Positions 42,155-51,000 are shown, counted from the first letter of the stretch. The stretch: 64,000 nucleotides of DNA from DASWJZ01 sp038211615 (GCA_038211615.1 JBBQVL010000007.1:1-64000), one strand, 5' to 3'. Translations and numbers: made by a program. The notes: generated from the letters alone by a model not told the origin.

Positions 42155-42970
42155 CTAGAAATATGAGCGAACCAGGCCTCCGATCAGCATGTTCCAGCCG
42201 TCGATCAGCACGAAGAAGAGGATCTTGAACGGCAGGGAAATGACGGTCGGCGGCAGCATCATCATGCCCATCGACATGGTGAGCGTCGCGACGATCAGGT
42301 CGATCACCAGGAACGGCAGCACGATCAGGAAGCCGATCTCAAACCCCCGGCGAAGCTCCGATATCATGTAGGCCGGGATGAGGATCCGGAGCTCGACCGG
42401 CGCCGCGGCACTCGCCGGCGGCGCAGCGTCCGCGGCCGGCGGGGCCGCCGCAGCGGGCGCGTTCGGCGCCGCCGCCGCGGATTGCGCCGCGAGATCGCGG
42501 AAGAGGTCCAGGTCGCGCTCGCGCACGTGCGCCAGCATGAATTGCCTGAAGGGCTCGACAACACGCGTGAAGGCTTCGGTCTCGTCGATCTGGTTGGCAA
42601 GCAGTGGTTGCAGTCCGGTATCGTACGCCCGCTGAAAGGTCGGCTGCATCACGAAGAACGTCATGAACAGCGCCAGGCTGATCAGGATCAGGTTGGCCGG
42701 CGTGCTCTGCAGGCCGAGGCCAGCCCGCAGGAACGACAGCGCCACGATGAAGCGCGTGAAGCTCGTCACCATGATGAGCAGCCCGGGCGCCACCGAAAGA
42801 ACCGTCAGCAGCAGAACGAGCTGGACGACGCGGCCGGTGAAGGCGCCCTGCCCGGCCGGGATCAATCCGTTCAGGTCGAGCGCCGGAAGCTGCGGCGCGG
42901 GTGCCGCCTGGCCCCACGCGGCAGCGCCGAGCAGGAGAAGCGCCGTCGCCGCTAGAGCGAGCCGCTTCAT
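42155..42970 (-). CDS. fliP: Flagellar export gate protein FliP
   Basis: 271-aa export gate subunit. A cleavable signal sequence (1-22) is typical of FliP. Conserved helices include LSVAPGLLIMVTSFTRFIVAL and TPANLILISLALFMTFFVM. RILIPAYMISELRRGFEIGFL begins the C-terminal conserved half. Residues about 161-191 are an Ala/Pro-rich insertion that makes it longer than E. coli FliP (245 aa). Last gene of the flgB-fliP unit; its ATG overlaps the fliL stop. Confidence 0.95.
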   Translation of the reverse strand: MKRLALAATALLLLGAAAWGQAAPAPQLPALDLNGLIPAGQGAFTGRVVQLVLLLTVLSVAPGLLIMVTSFTRFIVALSFLRAGLGLQSTPANLILISLALFMTFFVMQPTFQRAYDTGLQPLLANQIDETEAFTRVVEPFRQFMLAHVRERDLDLFRDLAAQSAAAAPNAPAAAAPPAADAAPPASAAAPVELRILIPAYMISELRRGFEIGFLIVLPFLVIDLIVATLTMSMGMMMLPPTVISLPFKILFFVLIDGWNMLIGGLVRSYF

Positions 42971-43482
42971 TCCACGACCAGCGTCTGGATGACGAGCTCC
43001 TTGACGCGATCCTGCGAGCGGATGCGGGCACGCTCGGCCAGATCCTCGCGAAGGTGCTGCATGCCGCTCGGACCTTCGATCTGCGAGAGGCTCACCGTCC
43101 TCAGATAGGTCAGTATGTCCTCGCCGATCTCGCCGGCCAGCACATCGTCGGCGGCGATCGCCTCGTCGTCGAAGATGATCGACGATTCAATCCGGATCCA
43201 GACGTCGCTCGGCTCCCCGAGATTCGTGACGATCGGTGCGAGCGCCTTCAGATGCGTCGGACCGGTGAAGCGCGGCGCGACGGCAGGCTTCTCGGCGGCC
43301 GACTCTTTCTGCTTCACCGCGTCCTCGACCTGCTTGGCAAGCTGTATCCCGAGACCGCCGCCCAATCCCGCCGCCGCCACCGTCAGGAGGAGCAGCGCGG
43401 CGATGAGCTTCACCAGCGACCGGCCGCCCGCGGGCGCAGGCGCAGGGGCAGCCAGTTCAGCGGGGGTTTCGGCCTGTGCCAT
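42967..43482 (-). CDS. fliL: Flagellar basal-body protein FliL
   Basis: 171-aa single-pass inner-membrane protein of the stator ring. A transmembrane helix at about 22-45 follows a Pro/Ala-rich cytoplasmic N-terminus. The periplasmic domain contains LKALAPIVTNLGEPSDVWIRIESSIIF (in part: WIRIESSIIFDDEAIA) and ends LVIQTLVVE, the usual FliL ending. The ATG at 43482 lies 18 bases after flgH; it overlaps fliP by 4 bases. Confidence 0.92.
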   Translation of the reverse strand: MAQAETPAELAAPAPAPAGGRSLVKLIAALLLLTVAAAGLGGGLGIQLAKQVEDAVKQKESAAEKPAVAPRFTGPTHLKALAPIVTNLGEPSDVWIRIESSIIFDDEAIAADDVLAGEIGEDILTYLRTVSLSQIEGPSGMQHLREDLAERARIRSQDRVKELVIQTLVVE

Positions 43483-43500
43483 CGCGCTTTCTTCGGCCGG

Positions 43501-44208
43501 TCAGTAGGGAGCGACCGCGTCCATCAGCTGCTGGCCCCACCGGGGTTGCTGCACTTCGCTGATGCGGCCGCGTCCGCCATAGGAGATGCGCGCCTCGGCG
43601 ATCTTCTCGTAGTCGATCGTATTGCCGGTGGAGATGTCGCGCGGCCGCACGATGCCGGTGACGTTGACGATCCGCAGTTCGAAGTTGACCCGCACCTCCT
43701 GCGACCCGGTGATCACGATGTTGCCGTTAGGCAGCACCTCGGTGACGATCGCCGCGACCGAAACGTCGACCTTCTCCGAGCGGTCGATCGACCCGGTGCC
43801 GCTCGCCGACGATTTCGCGCCAAGCCCGAGGCTGCCGCCGCCGTCGGCAGACTTCGGATCGTCCAGCCGGCTGTGCGTCGCGAATTCGTAGCTGCCGCTC
43901 AGCCCCTGGGCCGAATCGCGCTGGCGGCTTGACGAGTTGTCGAGCGTCGCCTTGTCGTTGATGCGTATCTTGATGGTCAGGATGTCGCCGACCTTTGCGG
44001 CGCGCGGATCCTGGAAAAGGTTGGCGCGCGAATCCTGCCAGAGCGAGTGGTAGCTCGCCTGCTGCGGTGGCGGGAACGCCTCGATCGGCAAGGGCGCCCG
44101 GGGTGCATAGAGTCCGCTGCCGACCGGCGTCATCACCGGCTCGCGGCCGAAATCCTTCACGCTCGTACAGGCACCGAGCAGGATCAGCAGAAGCGGGGCG
44201 AGCCTCAT
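43501..44208 (-). CDS. flgH: Flagellar L-ring lipoprotein FlgH
   Basis: 235-aa outer-membrane ring protein. The lipobox LGAC places the lipidated Cys at residue 14. ANLFQDPRAAKVGDILTIKI and ITGSQEVRVNFELRIVNVTG with RPRDISTGNTI are the family core. It forms the L ring around the rod. ATGA overlap with motE upstream. Confidence 0.95.
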   Translation of the reverse strand: MRLAPLLLILLGACTSVKDFGREPVMTPVGSGLYAPRAPLPIEAFPPPQQASYHSLWQDSRANLFQDPRAAKVGDILTIKIRINDKATLDNSSSRQRDSAQGLSGSYEFATHSRLDDPKSADGGGSLGLGAKSSASGTGSIDRSEKVDVSVAAIVTEVLPNGNIVITGSQEVRVNFELRIVNVTGIVRPRDISTGNTIDYEKIAEARISYGGRGRISEVQQPRWGQQLMDAVAPY

Positions 44209-44738
44209 TGCGGGAGCGCGCCCGGCTGTGGCGGCTCGCCGCCGGTCGAGATGAGCTGCGCCAGAAGCACGGCGCGCGGAATGTCCATTTCGCTCAGGAT
44301 GGCGCTCGCCGTGCGGGAGTTCAGCTTGGCGAGAACGGCCGCCGCGGTCCGCTCGTCGAGCGCGCCGAGCTGCGCCGCCGCTGCTTCCGGGCGCATTTTC
44401 GCGTAGATTTCGACCACGCTCTGGTCGGCGAGCTTCTGGAACTCGTCGCGGCGGCTCAGGACTTCCTGAAGCTCGGCGCGCTTGGTGTCGAGGGCCGTGG
44501 TCGCCGTCTCGATCTCGGTCTTCAGATCCTTCAGCGTCTTCGCTTCCCAGGCGAAGCGGGCGTCGCTCGCGGCGTCGACGATGTTGGTGCAGAATTTCTC
44601 CGCGTCACCCGGCGGGGTGCCGCCTGCGGCCGGGGCGGAATCCTCCGCCGCGGCGGCGTGCAGCGAAACGATGAGCAGGCCTGCGGCGAGGCAGCCGACG
44701 AGCCGGTGCGATCGTGAGGCAGGGATCGCAAAAGGCAT
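44205..44738 (-). CDS. motE: MotE-like MotC chaperone (MgtE-N domain)
   Basis: 177-aa exported protein. A signal peptide covers about residues 1-31 (ending HAAAA). A coiled coil with KTLKDLKTEIETATTAL is followed by an MgtE-type N domain with YAKMRPEAAAAQLGALDERTAA and AILSEMDIPRAVLLAQLIS (each part short). This matches rhizobial MotE, the periplasmic chaperone for MotC, located between flgI and flgH as here. The ATG at 44738 gives a proper signal peptide; a TTG at 44792 is less likely. Confidence 0.86.
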   Translation of the reverse strand: MPFAIPASRSHRLVGCLAAGLLIVSLHAAAAEDSAPAAGGTPPGDAEKFCTNIVDAASDARFAWEAKTLKDLKTEIETATTALDTKRAELQEVLSRRDEFQKLADQSVVEIYAKMRPEAAAAQLGALDERTAAAVLAKLNSRTASAILSEMDIPRAVLLAQLISTGGEPPQPGALPQ

Positions 44739-44793
44739 GAAGGTGTCCAGGTCACACGCCGGCGAGGGTTCCACTTGACCGTGGACATGCAAG

Positions 44794-44801
44794 CTTGCGC
44801 C
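44794..44801 (-). promoter_or_regulatory. Flagellar GGCGCAAG motif between flgI and motE
   Basis: Minus-strand GGCGCAAG, 56 bases before the motE start. The only site inside an apparent operon; it could mark an internal promoter in an 88-base gap. Confidence 0.35.
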
Positions 44802-44826
44802 GGGCTGGAGACACTGGCGCGGCCGG

Positions 44827-45936
44827 CTACTGGATGACCAGTTCCGCCTGCAATGCGCCGGCCGACTTGATGGCCTGCAGGATGGCGATGATGCCGGTCG
44901 GCTTCAGTCCGATCTGGTTCAGGCCGGCCACCAGCGTCTGCAGATCCGCACCGCCGAGGATCGCAAGCTGCCCGCCCGTCTGGCTGGCATCGACCAGGGT
45001 GCGCGGAACCTGCGTCGTCTGGCCGTCGGAGAGCGGAGCGGGTTGCGACACGACCGGCGCTTCCGTGACGCGGACGGTGAGATTGCCGTGCGTCACCGCG
45101 ACCGTCGATATCTGCACCTGGCGTCCGATGACCACGGTCCCCGTGCGCTCGTCGATCACGACGCGGGCGGGCGAATCCGGCTCGACGGAAACCTGCGTTA
45201 TTTCGGCAATGAACCGCGGGCCCGATACGCCTTTCGGCTTGCGCAGCGCGATCGTCCGGTAATCCTGCTCGAGCGCGACGTCCGCCCCATAGCGCTCCTT
45301 GGCGAAGGCGTTGATCGCATCGGCCACGCGGATCGCCGTGGTGAAGTCCGGGTTCTTCAGTTCCAGAACGAGGCTGTCGAGATCGGCGAAGCCGCCAGCA
45401 ATCTCGCGCTCGACCAGCGCTCCGTTCGGTATGCGCCCGGTCGTCGGCACGCCCTCCGTCAGGCTCTCCGCGTCGCCCTGGGTGGAAAAGCCGGAAACCG
45501 CGACCGGACCCTGCGCAACAGCATAGATCTGCCCATCCGCCCCCATCAGCGGCGTCATGACGAGCGTTCCGCCGAGCAGCGAGGTGGCGTCGCCGAGCGA
45601 CGACACAGTGATGTCGATGCGGGCGCCTTTGCCGATGTAGGGCGGCAGGTCGGCCGTCACGATGACGCCGGCGACGTTGCGGGTACGGAGCGAGGCGTCG
45701 CGGACGTTGATGCCCATTCCGTCGAGCATCGATTGCAGCGACTGTTCGGTGAACGGCGAGTTGCGCAGGCTGTCGCCGGTTCCCTTCAGGCCGATCACCA
45801 GCCCGTAGCCGACGGTCTGGTTGTCGCGCACGCCTTGCACCGAGGCGATGTCCTTGATGCGCACTGCCGCATCGGCGGGCAGAGCCAGCGAGCAAGCGAG
45901 CGGGAGGAGGACGGCGAAGAGCCGCAGCCGCGTCAT
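44827..45936 (-). CDS. flgI: Flagellar P-ring protein FlgI
   Basis: 369-aa periplasmic ring protein. Signal peptide 1-23. RIKDIASVQGVRDNQTVGYGLVIGLKGTGD (in parts: VRDNQTVGYGLVIGLKGTGD) and MLDGMGINVR open the mature chain. ILQAIKSAGALQAELVIQ closes it, the standard FlgI C-terminus. Assembles in peptidoglycan around the rod. Its ATG overlaps the flgA stop by 4 bases. Confidence 0.96.
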   Translation of the reverse strand: MTRLRLFAVLLPLACSLALPADAAVRIKDIASVQGVRDNQTVGYGLVIGLKGTGDSLRNSPFTEQSLQSMLDGMGINVRDASLRTRNVAGVIVTADLPPYIGKGARIDITVSSLGDATSLLGGTLVMTPLMGADGQIYAVAQGPVAVSGFSTQGDAESLTEGVPTTGRIPNGALVEREIAGGFADLDSLVLELKNPDFTTAIRVADAINAFAKERYGADVALEQDYRTIALRKPKGVSGPRFIAEITQVSVEPDSPARVVIDERTGTVVIGRQVQISTVAVTHGNLTVRVTEAPVVSQPAPLSDGQTTQVPRTLVDASQTGGQLAILGGADLQTLVAGLNQIGLKPTGIIAILQAIKSAGALQAELVIQ

Positions 45937-46403
45937 TGCGGGCTCACGCGCACGGTCCCGTCCGGTTGAACCACTCCGACCACGATCGCGCCGCTGTCGG
46001 TGTTGCGCACGCGGATGACGTCGCCCGCGCTGCCATCCTGCAGCGGAGAGGCGTAGGTGGTGATGAGAAGTCCCGGCTGCTCGAAGACGAGCTGGACCGC
46101 GGTGCCGCGCGTAACGATATCGACCTCGCCGATCGCGTTGACGGGGACCGGGTGATCCGGCAGCAGAGTGCGCTTCGCAACCTTGCCGACCAGCATGTCG
46201 GCCGCATCGATGTAGCCGCTTCCGATCTGCGTATCGACGAAGGCGTGATCGGTGAGCTTCGCTGCGTCGATGATCTCGCCCGGGTAGATGGTGACGCTCG
46301 GCACCGGCAGCGTGACGAACTGCGCCGCGATTGCGGCCCGCATCGTCGCGCCGAGCAGCAGCGCAACCGCCAGCGTCGCCTTGCCGAAGGTTGTGCGAAG
46401 CAT
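45933..46403 (-). CDS. flgA: P-ring assembly chaperone FlgA
   Basis: 156-aa exported SAF-domain protein needed for P-ring assembly. Signal peptide about 1-26. GEIIDAAKLTDHAFVDTQ and VGKVAKRTLLPDHPVPVNAI are the SAF core, and GDVIRVRNTDSGAIVVGVVQPDG the FlgA C-terminus (split here: RVRNTDSGAIVVGVV). Short form, as usual in rhizobia. Overlaps flgI by 4 bases and follows flgG by 2. Confidence 0.94.
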   Translation of the reverse strand: MLRTTFGKATLAVALLLGATMRAAIAAQFVTLPVPSVTIYPGEIIDAAKLTDHAFVDTQIGSGYIDAADMLVGKVAKRTLLPDHPVPVNAIGEVDIVTRGTAVQLVFEQPGLLITTYASPLQDGSAGDVIRVRNTDSGAIVVGVVQPDGTVRVSPQ

Positions 46404-46405
46404 GG

Positions 46406-47194
46406 CTAGCGGATGCCCTTCGAGATCGTACCGGCCATTTCGTCGGCCGCCTGGATGACCTTCGAATTCATCTCGTAGGCGCGCTGCGCGGAGATGAGGT
46501 CGGTAATGTCCTTGACCGGATCGACGTTGGAGGACTCGAGATAACCCTGGTGGATCTTGCCGTAGCCCGGATCGGCGGGGACGCCGCTGACCGGACTTCC
46601 CGACGCGTCGCTCTCGCGGAAGAGATTGCCGCCGAGCGGCTCGAGGCCGGCATCGTTGGCGAAGGTCGAAAGGTTGAGCTGCCCGAGGAGCTGCAGGCTC
46701 GTCTGCCCGGCGACTCGCGCGTAGACCTGTCCCGACTCGTTGATCGAGACATCCGTCGTCCCGCTCGGCACCGTGATCGATGGATCGACGCTGTAGCCGT
46801 CGAGCGTGACGATTTCGCCGTTGGCGTTGGTGTTGAGCGCGCCGTCGCGGGTGTAGAGCGTGTCGCCGTCGGGGCCGGTCACCTGGAACCAGCCCGGGCC
46901 ATCGAGCGCCAGGTCGAGCCGGTTGCCGGTCTGCGCCAGCGCGCCCTGCTGGTGCAGGGTGCGGATCGCTGCGGTGCGCACGCCGAGGCCGATCTGCGCC
47001 CCTTCGGGAATCGGATTTGCGCCACCGCGAAGCGGCGCGCCCTGCAGGCGTTCCGCCTGGTAGAGCAGATCGGTGAACTCGGCCCGCGACCGCTTGAAGG
47101 CGGTCGTGTTCACATTCGCGATGTTGTTCGCAATGACCTCGAGATTGGTCTGCTGGGCATTCATTCCGGTCGCAGCAATCGCCAACGCACGCAT
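46406..47194 (-). CDS. flgG: Distal rod protein FlgG
   Basis: 262-aa distal rod subunit. MRALAIAATGMNAQQTNLEV and ANNIANVNTTAFKRSR form the N-terminal signature. LESSNVDPVKDITDLISAQR and YEMNSKVIQAADEM form the C-terminal one. The length of 262 matches FlgG. Lies 9 bases after fliE and 2 before flgA. Confidence 0.96.
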   Translation of the reverse strand: MRALAIAATGMNAQQTNLEVIANNIANVNTTAFKRSRAEFTDLLYQAERLQGAPLRGGANPIPEGAQIGLGVRTAAIRTLHQQGALAQTGNRLDLALDGPGWFQVTGPDGDTLYTRDGALNTNANGEIVTLDGYSVDPSITVPSGTTDVSINESGQVYARVAGQTSLQLLGQLNLSTFANDAGLEPLGGNLFRESDASGSPVSGVPADPGYGKIHQGYLESSNVDPVKDITDLISAQRAYEMNSKVIQAADEMAGTISKGIR

Positions 47195-47203
47195 CGACTT
47201 ACC

Positions 47204-47530
47204 TCACATCGCCATACGGCTGATTTCCTGGTAGGCGGAGACGACCTTGTCGCGGATCGCGATCGCCGCCTGCAGCGTCTGCTCGGCCGACATCACGGCC
47301 TGCACGACCTGCTGCACCGGAGACGTGCCCTGCAATCCGCCGAGCGCCGCCGCCTCGCCGCTCTTCATCGTCTGCATCCCCTCGGAAGCGACCTCGGCAA
47401 GCACCGAGGCGAAATCCTGGCCCTGCACCGCGCCCACGCCACCGAGCGAGGCGGCCGACTGCGTGGCGGTGGCGGATGCCGTCCCGCCCGTGATGAGCGA
47501 GCCAAGCGCCGACAAAGCTGCAATCGTCAT
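47204..47530 (-). CDS. fliE: MS ring-rod adaptor FliE
   Basis: 108-aa protein linking the MS ring to the rod. QDFASVLAEVASEGMQTMKSG in the middle and VQAVMSAEQTLQAAIAIRDK with VSAYQEISRMAM at the end are the FliE C-terminal motif. Overlaps the flgC stop by 4 bases. Confidence 0.94.
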   Translation of the reverse strand: MTIAALSALGSLITGGTASATATQSAASLGGVGAVQGQDFASVLAEVASEGMQTMKSGEAAALGGLQGTSPVQQVVQAVMSAEQTLQAAIAIRDKVVSAYQEISRMAM

Positions 47531-47946
47531 GTGCTCCTCAGGAGGTCGATGGTCATGGAGATCATCTGCCGGCTCTGCTTCACGATCTGCAGATCGGCCT
47601 CGTACGAGCGGTTCGCCTCGCGCATGTCGGCCATCTCGACCAGCATGTTCACGTTCGGCAGCTTCACGTAGCCGGACTTGTCGGCGGCGGGATGGTCGGG
47701 ATCGTATTCGACCCGGAACGGCGTCTTGTCGCGCCCGATGCGGTCGACCTTCACGAGCGAGGTCCCGCTCGCCTGGTCGAGCACGGAGGAGAACATGACG
47801 GTCTTCCGCTGATAGGGATCGGCGCCCGGCGTGTCGCCGGTCGACTGGGCGTTCGCGAGGTTCTCGGAGACGACGCGCATGCGGGTCGTCTGCGCTTCGA
47901 GGCCCGCCGCGGCAACGCGCAGCGGAGCGGTCAATGGATCGATCAC
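47527..47946 (-). CDS. flgC: Proximal rod protein FlgC
   Basis: 139-aa proximal rod subunit. APLRVAAAGLEAQTTRMRVV and SENLANAQSTGDTPGADPY form the N-terminal rod motif, and YVKLPNVNMLVEMADMREAN followed by RSYEADLQIVKQSRQM the C-terminal one. Lies 4 bases after flgB and overlaps fliE by 4. Confidence 0.95.
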   Translation of the reverse strand: MIDPLTAPLRVAAAGLEAQTTRMRVVSENLANAQSTGDTPGADPYQRKTVMFSSVLDQASGTSLVKVDRIGRDKTPFRVEYDPDHPAADKSGYVKLPNVNMLVEMADMREANRSYEADLQIVKQSRQMISMTIDLLRST

Positions 47947-47950
47947 GCGT

Positions 47951-48340
47951 CTAGCCTTTCACGCTCGCCATCCACATGCGGTGGAAGGTCTTCACGATGC
48001 TGACGTTGAGGGAGTAGTCGCGCGAAACCTCGCCGGCCTTGATCAGCTCCTTCTCGATGCTGACGTCGTTGCCGTGGCTGGTGATGTCCCAGCTTCGCGG
48101 CGCCTGCACCGCGCTGGCGCGCACCGGCGGGCCTTCGAGCGAGAGATGTCCAGGATTGGTCGCGACCATCGCAAGCTCCGTCTTGTCGAGGGTCGCCGAG
48201 AACGGCTCCACGTCCTTCGCCCGATAGTTCGGCGTGTTGGCGTTGGCGACGTTGTCCGCCACCGCAGTCTGGCGGACCGAAAGCCATTGCGACCGCTGAA
48301 ACGCAAGATCGAAGAGATAGACCGGCTGCACGGCACGCAC
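47951..48340 (-). CDS. flgB: Proximal rod protein FlgB
   Basis: 129-aa proximal rod subunit. PVYLFDLAFQRSQWLSVRQ with VADNVANANTPNYRAKDVEP is the N-terminal motif, and FHRMWMASVKG ends the chain as in other rhizobial FlgB. The start is the GTG at 48340, with GGAAG 7 bases upstream; another in-frame GTG lies three codons later. First gene of the flgB-fliP unit, with a CGCGCAAG site 35 bases upstream. Confidence 0.93.
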   Translation of the reverse strand: MRAVQPVYLFDLAFQRSQWLSVRQTAVADNVANANTPNYRAKDVEPFSATLDKTELAMVATNPGHLSLEGPPVRASAVQAPRSWDITSHGNDVSIEKELIKAGEVSRDYSLNVSIVKTFHRMWMASVKG

Positions 48341-48374
48341 CCACTTCCGACCCGGCGATGGATAGCGCGATAAT

Positions 48375-48382
48375 CTTGCGCG
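48375..48382 (-). promoter_or_regulatory. Flagellar CGCGCAAG motif upstream of flgB
   Basis: Minus-strand CGCGCAAG, 35 bases before the flgB start, in the 75-base gap after the unknown gene at 48416. Confidence 0.45.
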
Positions 48383-48415
48383 AGGCTGGCGGAGGTTTCC
48401 CGGACGGCCAGGCGT

Positions 48416-48865
48416 CTACGCTTCGGCGCGGCGCTTCTGCGTCAGGCGCGCGTCGGCGACGGCCTCGATCAGCCGGCGGGTGTTGTCGGAGGGTGCGCGG
48501 CTCGGGGACTCGAACTCGATGTGGCTCAGCTCGACGCCGGCCTGTCGCGGCTCCAGCACGAGCTTGAAGAACGCCGTCACCTGCTGGTGCTGAAATTCGA
48601 GATCGAGCTTCACCGATGGCTTGCCGGTCCAGTGCATGTCCACCTCGGCCGCCCAGCCGTAGGAGAGCGTTCCGGGCTTCAGGTAGAGTTCGGCCGAGGA
48701 GTTCACCAGATCGCTGATGTTCGGGTGATTCTCGGTGCGCACGAACGTGATGAGATCGACGACGTCGGTGAGGCGCAGCTCGGCCGCCAGCTCCATGGCA
48801 ACGGCCGCGAGCGCCTTCTCCCGATCGGCCGCATGCCGGTCTTCCTTCAGGGCTGTCTCGCTCAT
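48416..48865 (-). CDS. Unknown protein of the flagellar operon, downstream of flhB
   Basis: 149-aa soluble protein, no signal or transmembrane segment. The first ~40 residues are helical (KALAAVAMELAAELRLTDVV). The middle has alternating beta-like segments (ELYLKPGTLSYGWAAEVDMH, KPSVKLDLEFQHQQVTAFFK). The end is a charged helix. Not recognised. Its ATG overlaps the flhB stop by 4 bases, so it is probably translated with flagellar genes and may be a Hyphomicrobiales-specific flagellar factor. Confidence 0.75.
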   Translation of the reverse strand: MSETALKEDRHAADREKALAAVAMELAAELRLTDVVDLITFVRTENHPNISDLVNSSAELYLKPGTLSYGWAAEVDMHWTGKPSVKLDLEFQHQQVTAFFKLVLEPRQAGVELSHIEFESPSRAPSDNTRRLIEAVADARLTQKRRAEA

Positions 48866-49944
48866 CGTGCACCTACCTCCGCGAGGTTTCGGGTCTGCAG
48901 GAAGTGGATGATTTCCGCCAAGGCCTTGTAGAATTCGGGCGGAATCATCCGGTCGACCTCGACACTGTCGTAGAGGGACCTTGCGAGAGGCTTGTCTTCC
49001 ACAACCGGGATCCCATGCTCCTCCGCCGTTTCGCGAATCTTGAGGGCGATGAGATCCTGGCCCTTGGCGACGACCAGCGGCGCGCCGCCCTCGTTGCGGT
49101 GATAGCGGAGCGCCACAGCGAAGTGCGTCGGATTGACGATCACCAGCGTCGCGCGCGGCACCGCCGCGATCATGCGCCGGCGGGTCCGGTCGCGGGCGAG
49201 CGAGCGGAGCCGGGCCTTCACCAGCGGGTCGCCTTCGACCTGCTTGAACTCGTCCTTCATCTCCTGCCGCGTCATCCGCAGGTCGCGCCGCCAGTGGACG
49301 CGCGCCCAGACGAGGTCGGCGGCGACGATGACGATCGTCGCGACGCTCACGGCGGCGAGTATCTTCATCGCCAGCGACAGGATCAGCGCCGGAACCGCCG
49401 CGGGATCGGTATACATGGCGCTCATCACGCGAAGCTGGTCGGATTGCAGGATGACCAGCACCACCACCGCGACGGCGACGAACTTGACGGTGGCCTTGAA
49501 GAACTCCGTCTGTCCGCGCGCCCCGAAGATGCGCTTCGCCCCCTCGCCCGGCGATATCCGCGAAAACTGCGGCCTGATCCGCTCAAACGCGATGCTTGGG
49601 GCATTCTGCAGAAAGGACGCCAGCAGCCCGGCAATCGTGAGCGTGAGGACGACCGGCAGCAGGAAGCGTCCCGCCTCGAATCCGACCGCTGCAACAAGCT
49701 GACTCGCATCGGACCCATTCTCGAGAGGCCACCCTCCCGGATCATCGAGTAAACTTCGCAGGACAAGCGTCAGCCGCAGAGAACGCTCGACCAGGAAGAA
49801 ACTGGCTACCGCCAGTATTCCGACCATCGAGGCGAAGATCGGAGCCTCGCGCGAGACGGGGACATTCCCCTTCTCGACCGCATCCCTGATCTTTCGCTCG
49901 GTAGGTTCTTCGGTTTTGCTGTCTTTGTCGGCCGCTTCTGCCAT
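48862..49944 (-). CDS. flhB: Flagellar export switch protein FlhB
   Basis: 360-aa export apparatus protein that switches substrate class from rod/hook to filament. DKDSKTEEPTERKIRDAVEKG at the N-terminus (in part: TEEPTERKIRDAVEKGNVP) is standard. Four transmembrane helices follow. The autocleavage site NPTH is at residues 271-274 (VIVNPTHFAVALRY). The C-terminal ~90 residues are the cytoplasmic domain. It lies 18 bases after fliG and overlaps the next gene by 4. Confidence 0.95.
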   Translation of the reverse strand: MAEAADKDSKTEEPTERKIRDAVEKGNVPVSREAPIFASMVGILAVASFFLVERSLRLTLVLRSLLDDPGGWPLENGSDASQLVAAVGFEAGRFLLPVVLTLTIAGLLASFLQNAPSIAFERIRPQFSRISPGEGAKRIFGARGQTEFFKATVKFVAVAVVVLVILQSDQLRVMSAMYTDPAAVPALILSLAMKILAAVSVATIVIVAADLVWARVHWRRDLRMTRQEMKDEFKQVEGDPLVKARLRSLARDRTRRRMIAAVPRATLVIVNPTHFAVALRYHRNEGGAPLVVAKGQDLIALKIRETAEEHGIPVVEDKPLARSLYDSVEVDRMIPPEFYKALAEIIHFLQTRNLAEVGAR

Positions 49945-49962
49945 GAAAAGCTCGCGGCGACC

Positions 49963-50997
49963 TTATGTCTGCTCGTTTTCGGAAACGTTAATGTCGATCT
50001 CGCCCTTGCCGATCAGCTCCATGATCCGGTCGGAGATGCTGCGGCGCGCGTCGCTGACGGCGCGCGCATCCGGCTCGTCGGCACTTTCCAGCTCGTGCTC
50101 GACGATGCGGCGGGCGCGCGAGGCGATCGAGGATAGCACCAGTTCCCTGAACGCCGCGTCGGTATTGCGGAGCGCCAGCACGACCTGCTCGGAGGGGACC
50201 TGATCGAAGATCGTCATGCGCGCCTTCGGCGTCAGCTTGGCGATGTCTTCGAAGCGGAAGATGAGACGCTTCAGCGCCTTCGCGGTCTCCGGCCGGACCT
50301 CTTCGATATTGGTCAGGATGCCGTCGATGATCTCCTTCTCCATGCGGTTCAGGATATCGGCGATCCGCACGTTGGTGTCGCTGCCCGGCGGCTTCTCCAG
50401 GACGGTCAGCAGCGCATCGTGCATGCTGCTTTCGAGAAGGCGCATGGCGGAGGCGGAGATCGGCCGCAGCGAGGCCATGCGGCGGACGAGATCGTTGCGG
50501 GAGGCTTCCGGCAGGTGGCCGATGACCTTGGCGGCGCTCGCGGGGCGCAGCTTCGAGAGGATCAAGGCCGCGGTCTGCGGGTGCTCGTTGGTCATGAAGT
50601 CGACCAGCGTGGCTTCCGGCGAATCGGACGAACGCTCCCAGACGGTGCTGGTGGTCGTCGTCTGGTTCAGCACGTCGGCCATGACTTCGGAGATCTGCTC
50701 GGTCGGCAGGATTCCGGTGAGGAGCTTCTCCACCTCCTGGGCGGTGCCGAGCAGGCTCATGCCGGCGGCGAACTGATCCGCGAACTCCTGGATCGCCACC
50801 TCCAGCTCCGAGGCCGGGATCGTCCCGAGGTTCGAGGCGGCGCGCGCGATCTCCTTCAGTTCGGCGCTGTCGAAGTGCTTGAGGAGGCGGCTCGCCGCAG
50901 GCTTGCCCATGGCGAGGAGCAGCGCCGCGACCCGGTCGGCGCCCTGCAGCGAACGTGGGGCGGGCGGGGCGGAGAGGACGGCGGCGGCGGAAGGCAT
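49963..50997 (-). CDS. fliG: Flagellar motor switch protein FliG
   Basis: 344-aa C-ring protein that couples to MotA torque. GADRVAALLLAMGKPAASRLLKHF opens the FliG-N domain. NEHPQTAALILSKLRPASAA with EHPQT is the FliG-M motif. The C-terminal domain contains IRFEDIAKLTPK-type sequence (LIFRFEDIAKLTPKA) and QVVLALRNTDAAFRELVLSS, with the charged torque helix. Lies 3 bases before the fliN stop side and 18 before flhB. Confidence 0.96.
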   Translation of the reverse strand: MPSAAAVLSAPPAPRSLQGADRVAALLLAMGKPAASRLLKHFDSAELKEIARAASNLGTIPASELEVAIQEFADQFAAGMSLLGTAQEVEKLLTGILPTEQISEVMADVLNQTTTTSTVWERSSDSPEATLVDFMTNEHPQTAALILSKLRPASAAKVIGHLPEASRNDLVRRMASLRPISASAMRLLESSMHDALLTVLEKPPGSDTNVRIADILNRMEKEIIDGILTNIEEVRPETAKALKRLIFRFEDIAKLTPKARMTIFDQVPSEQVVLALRNTDAAFRELVLSSIASRARRIVEHELESADEPDARAVSDARRSISDRIMELIGKGEIDINVSENEQT

Positions 50998-51000
50998 CTC

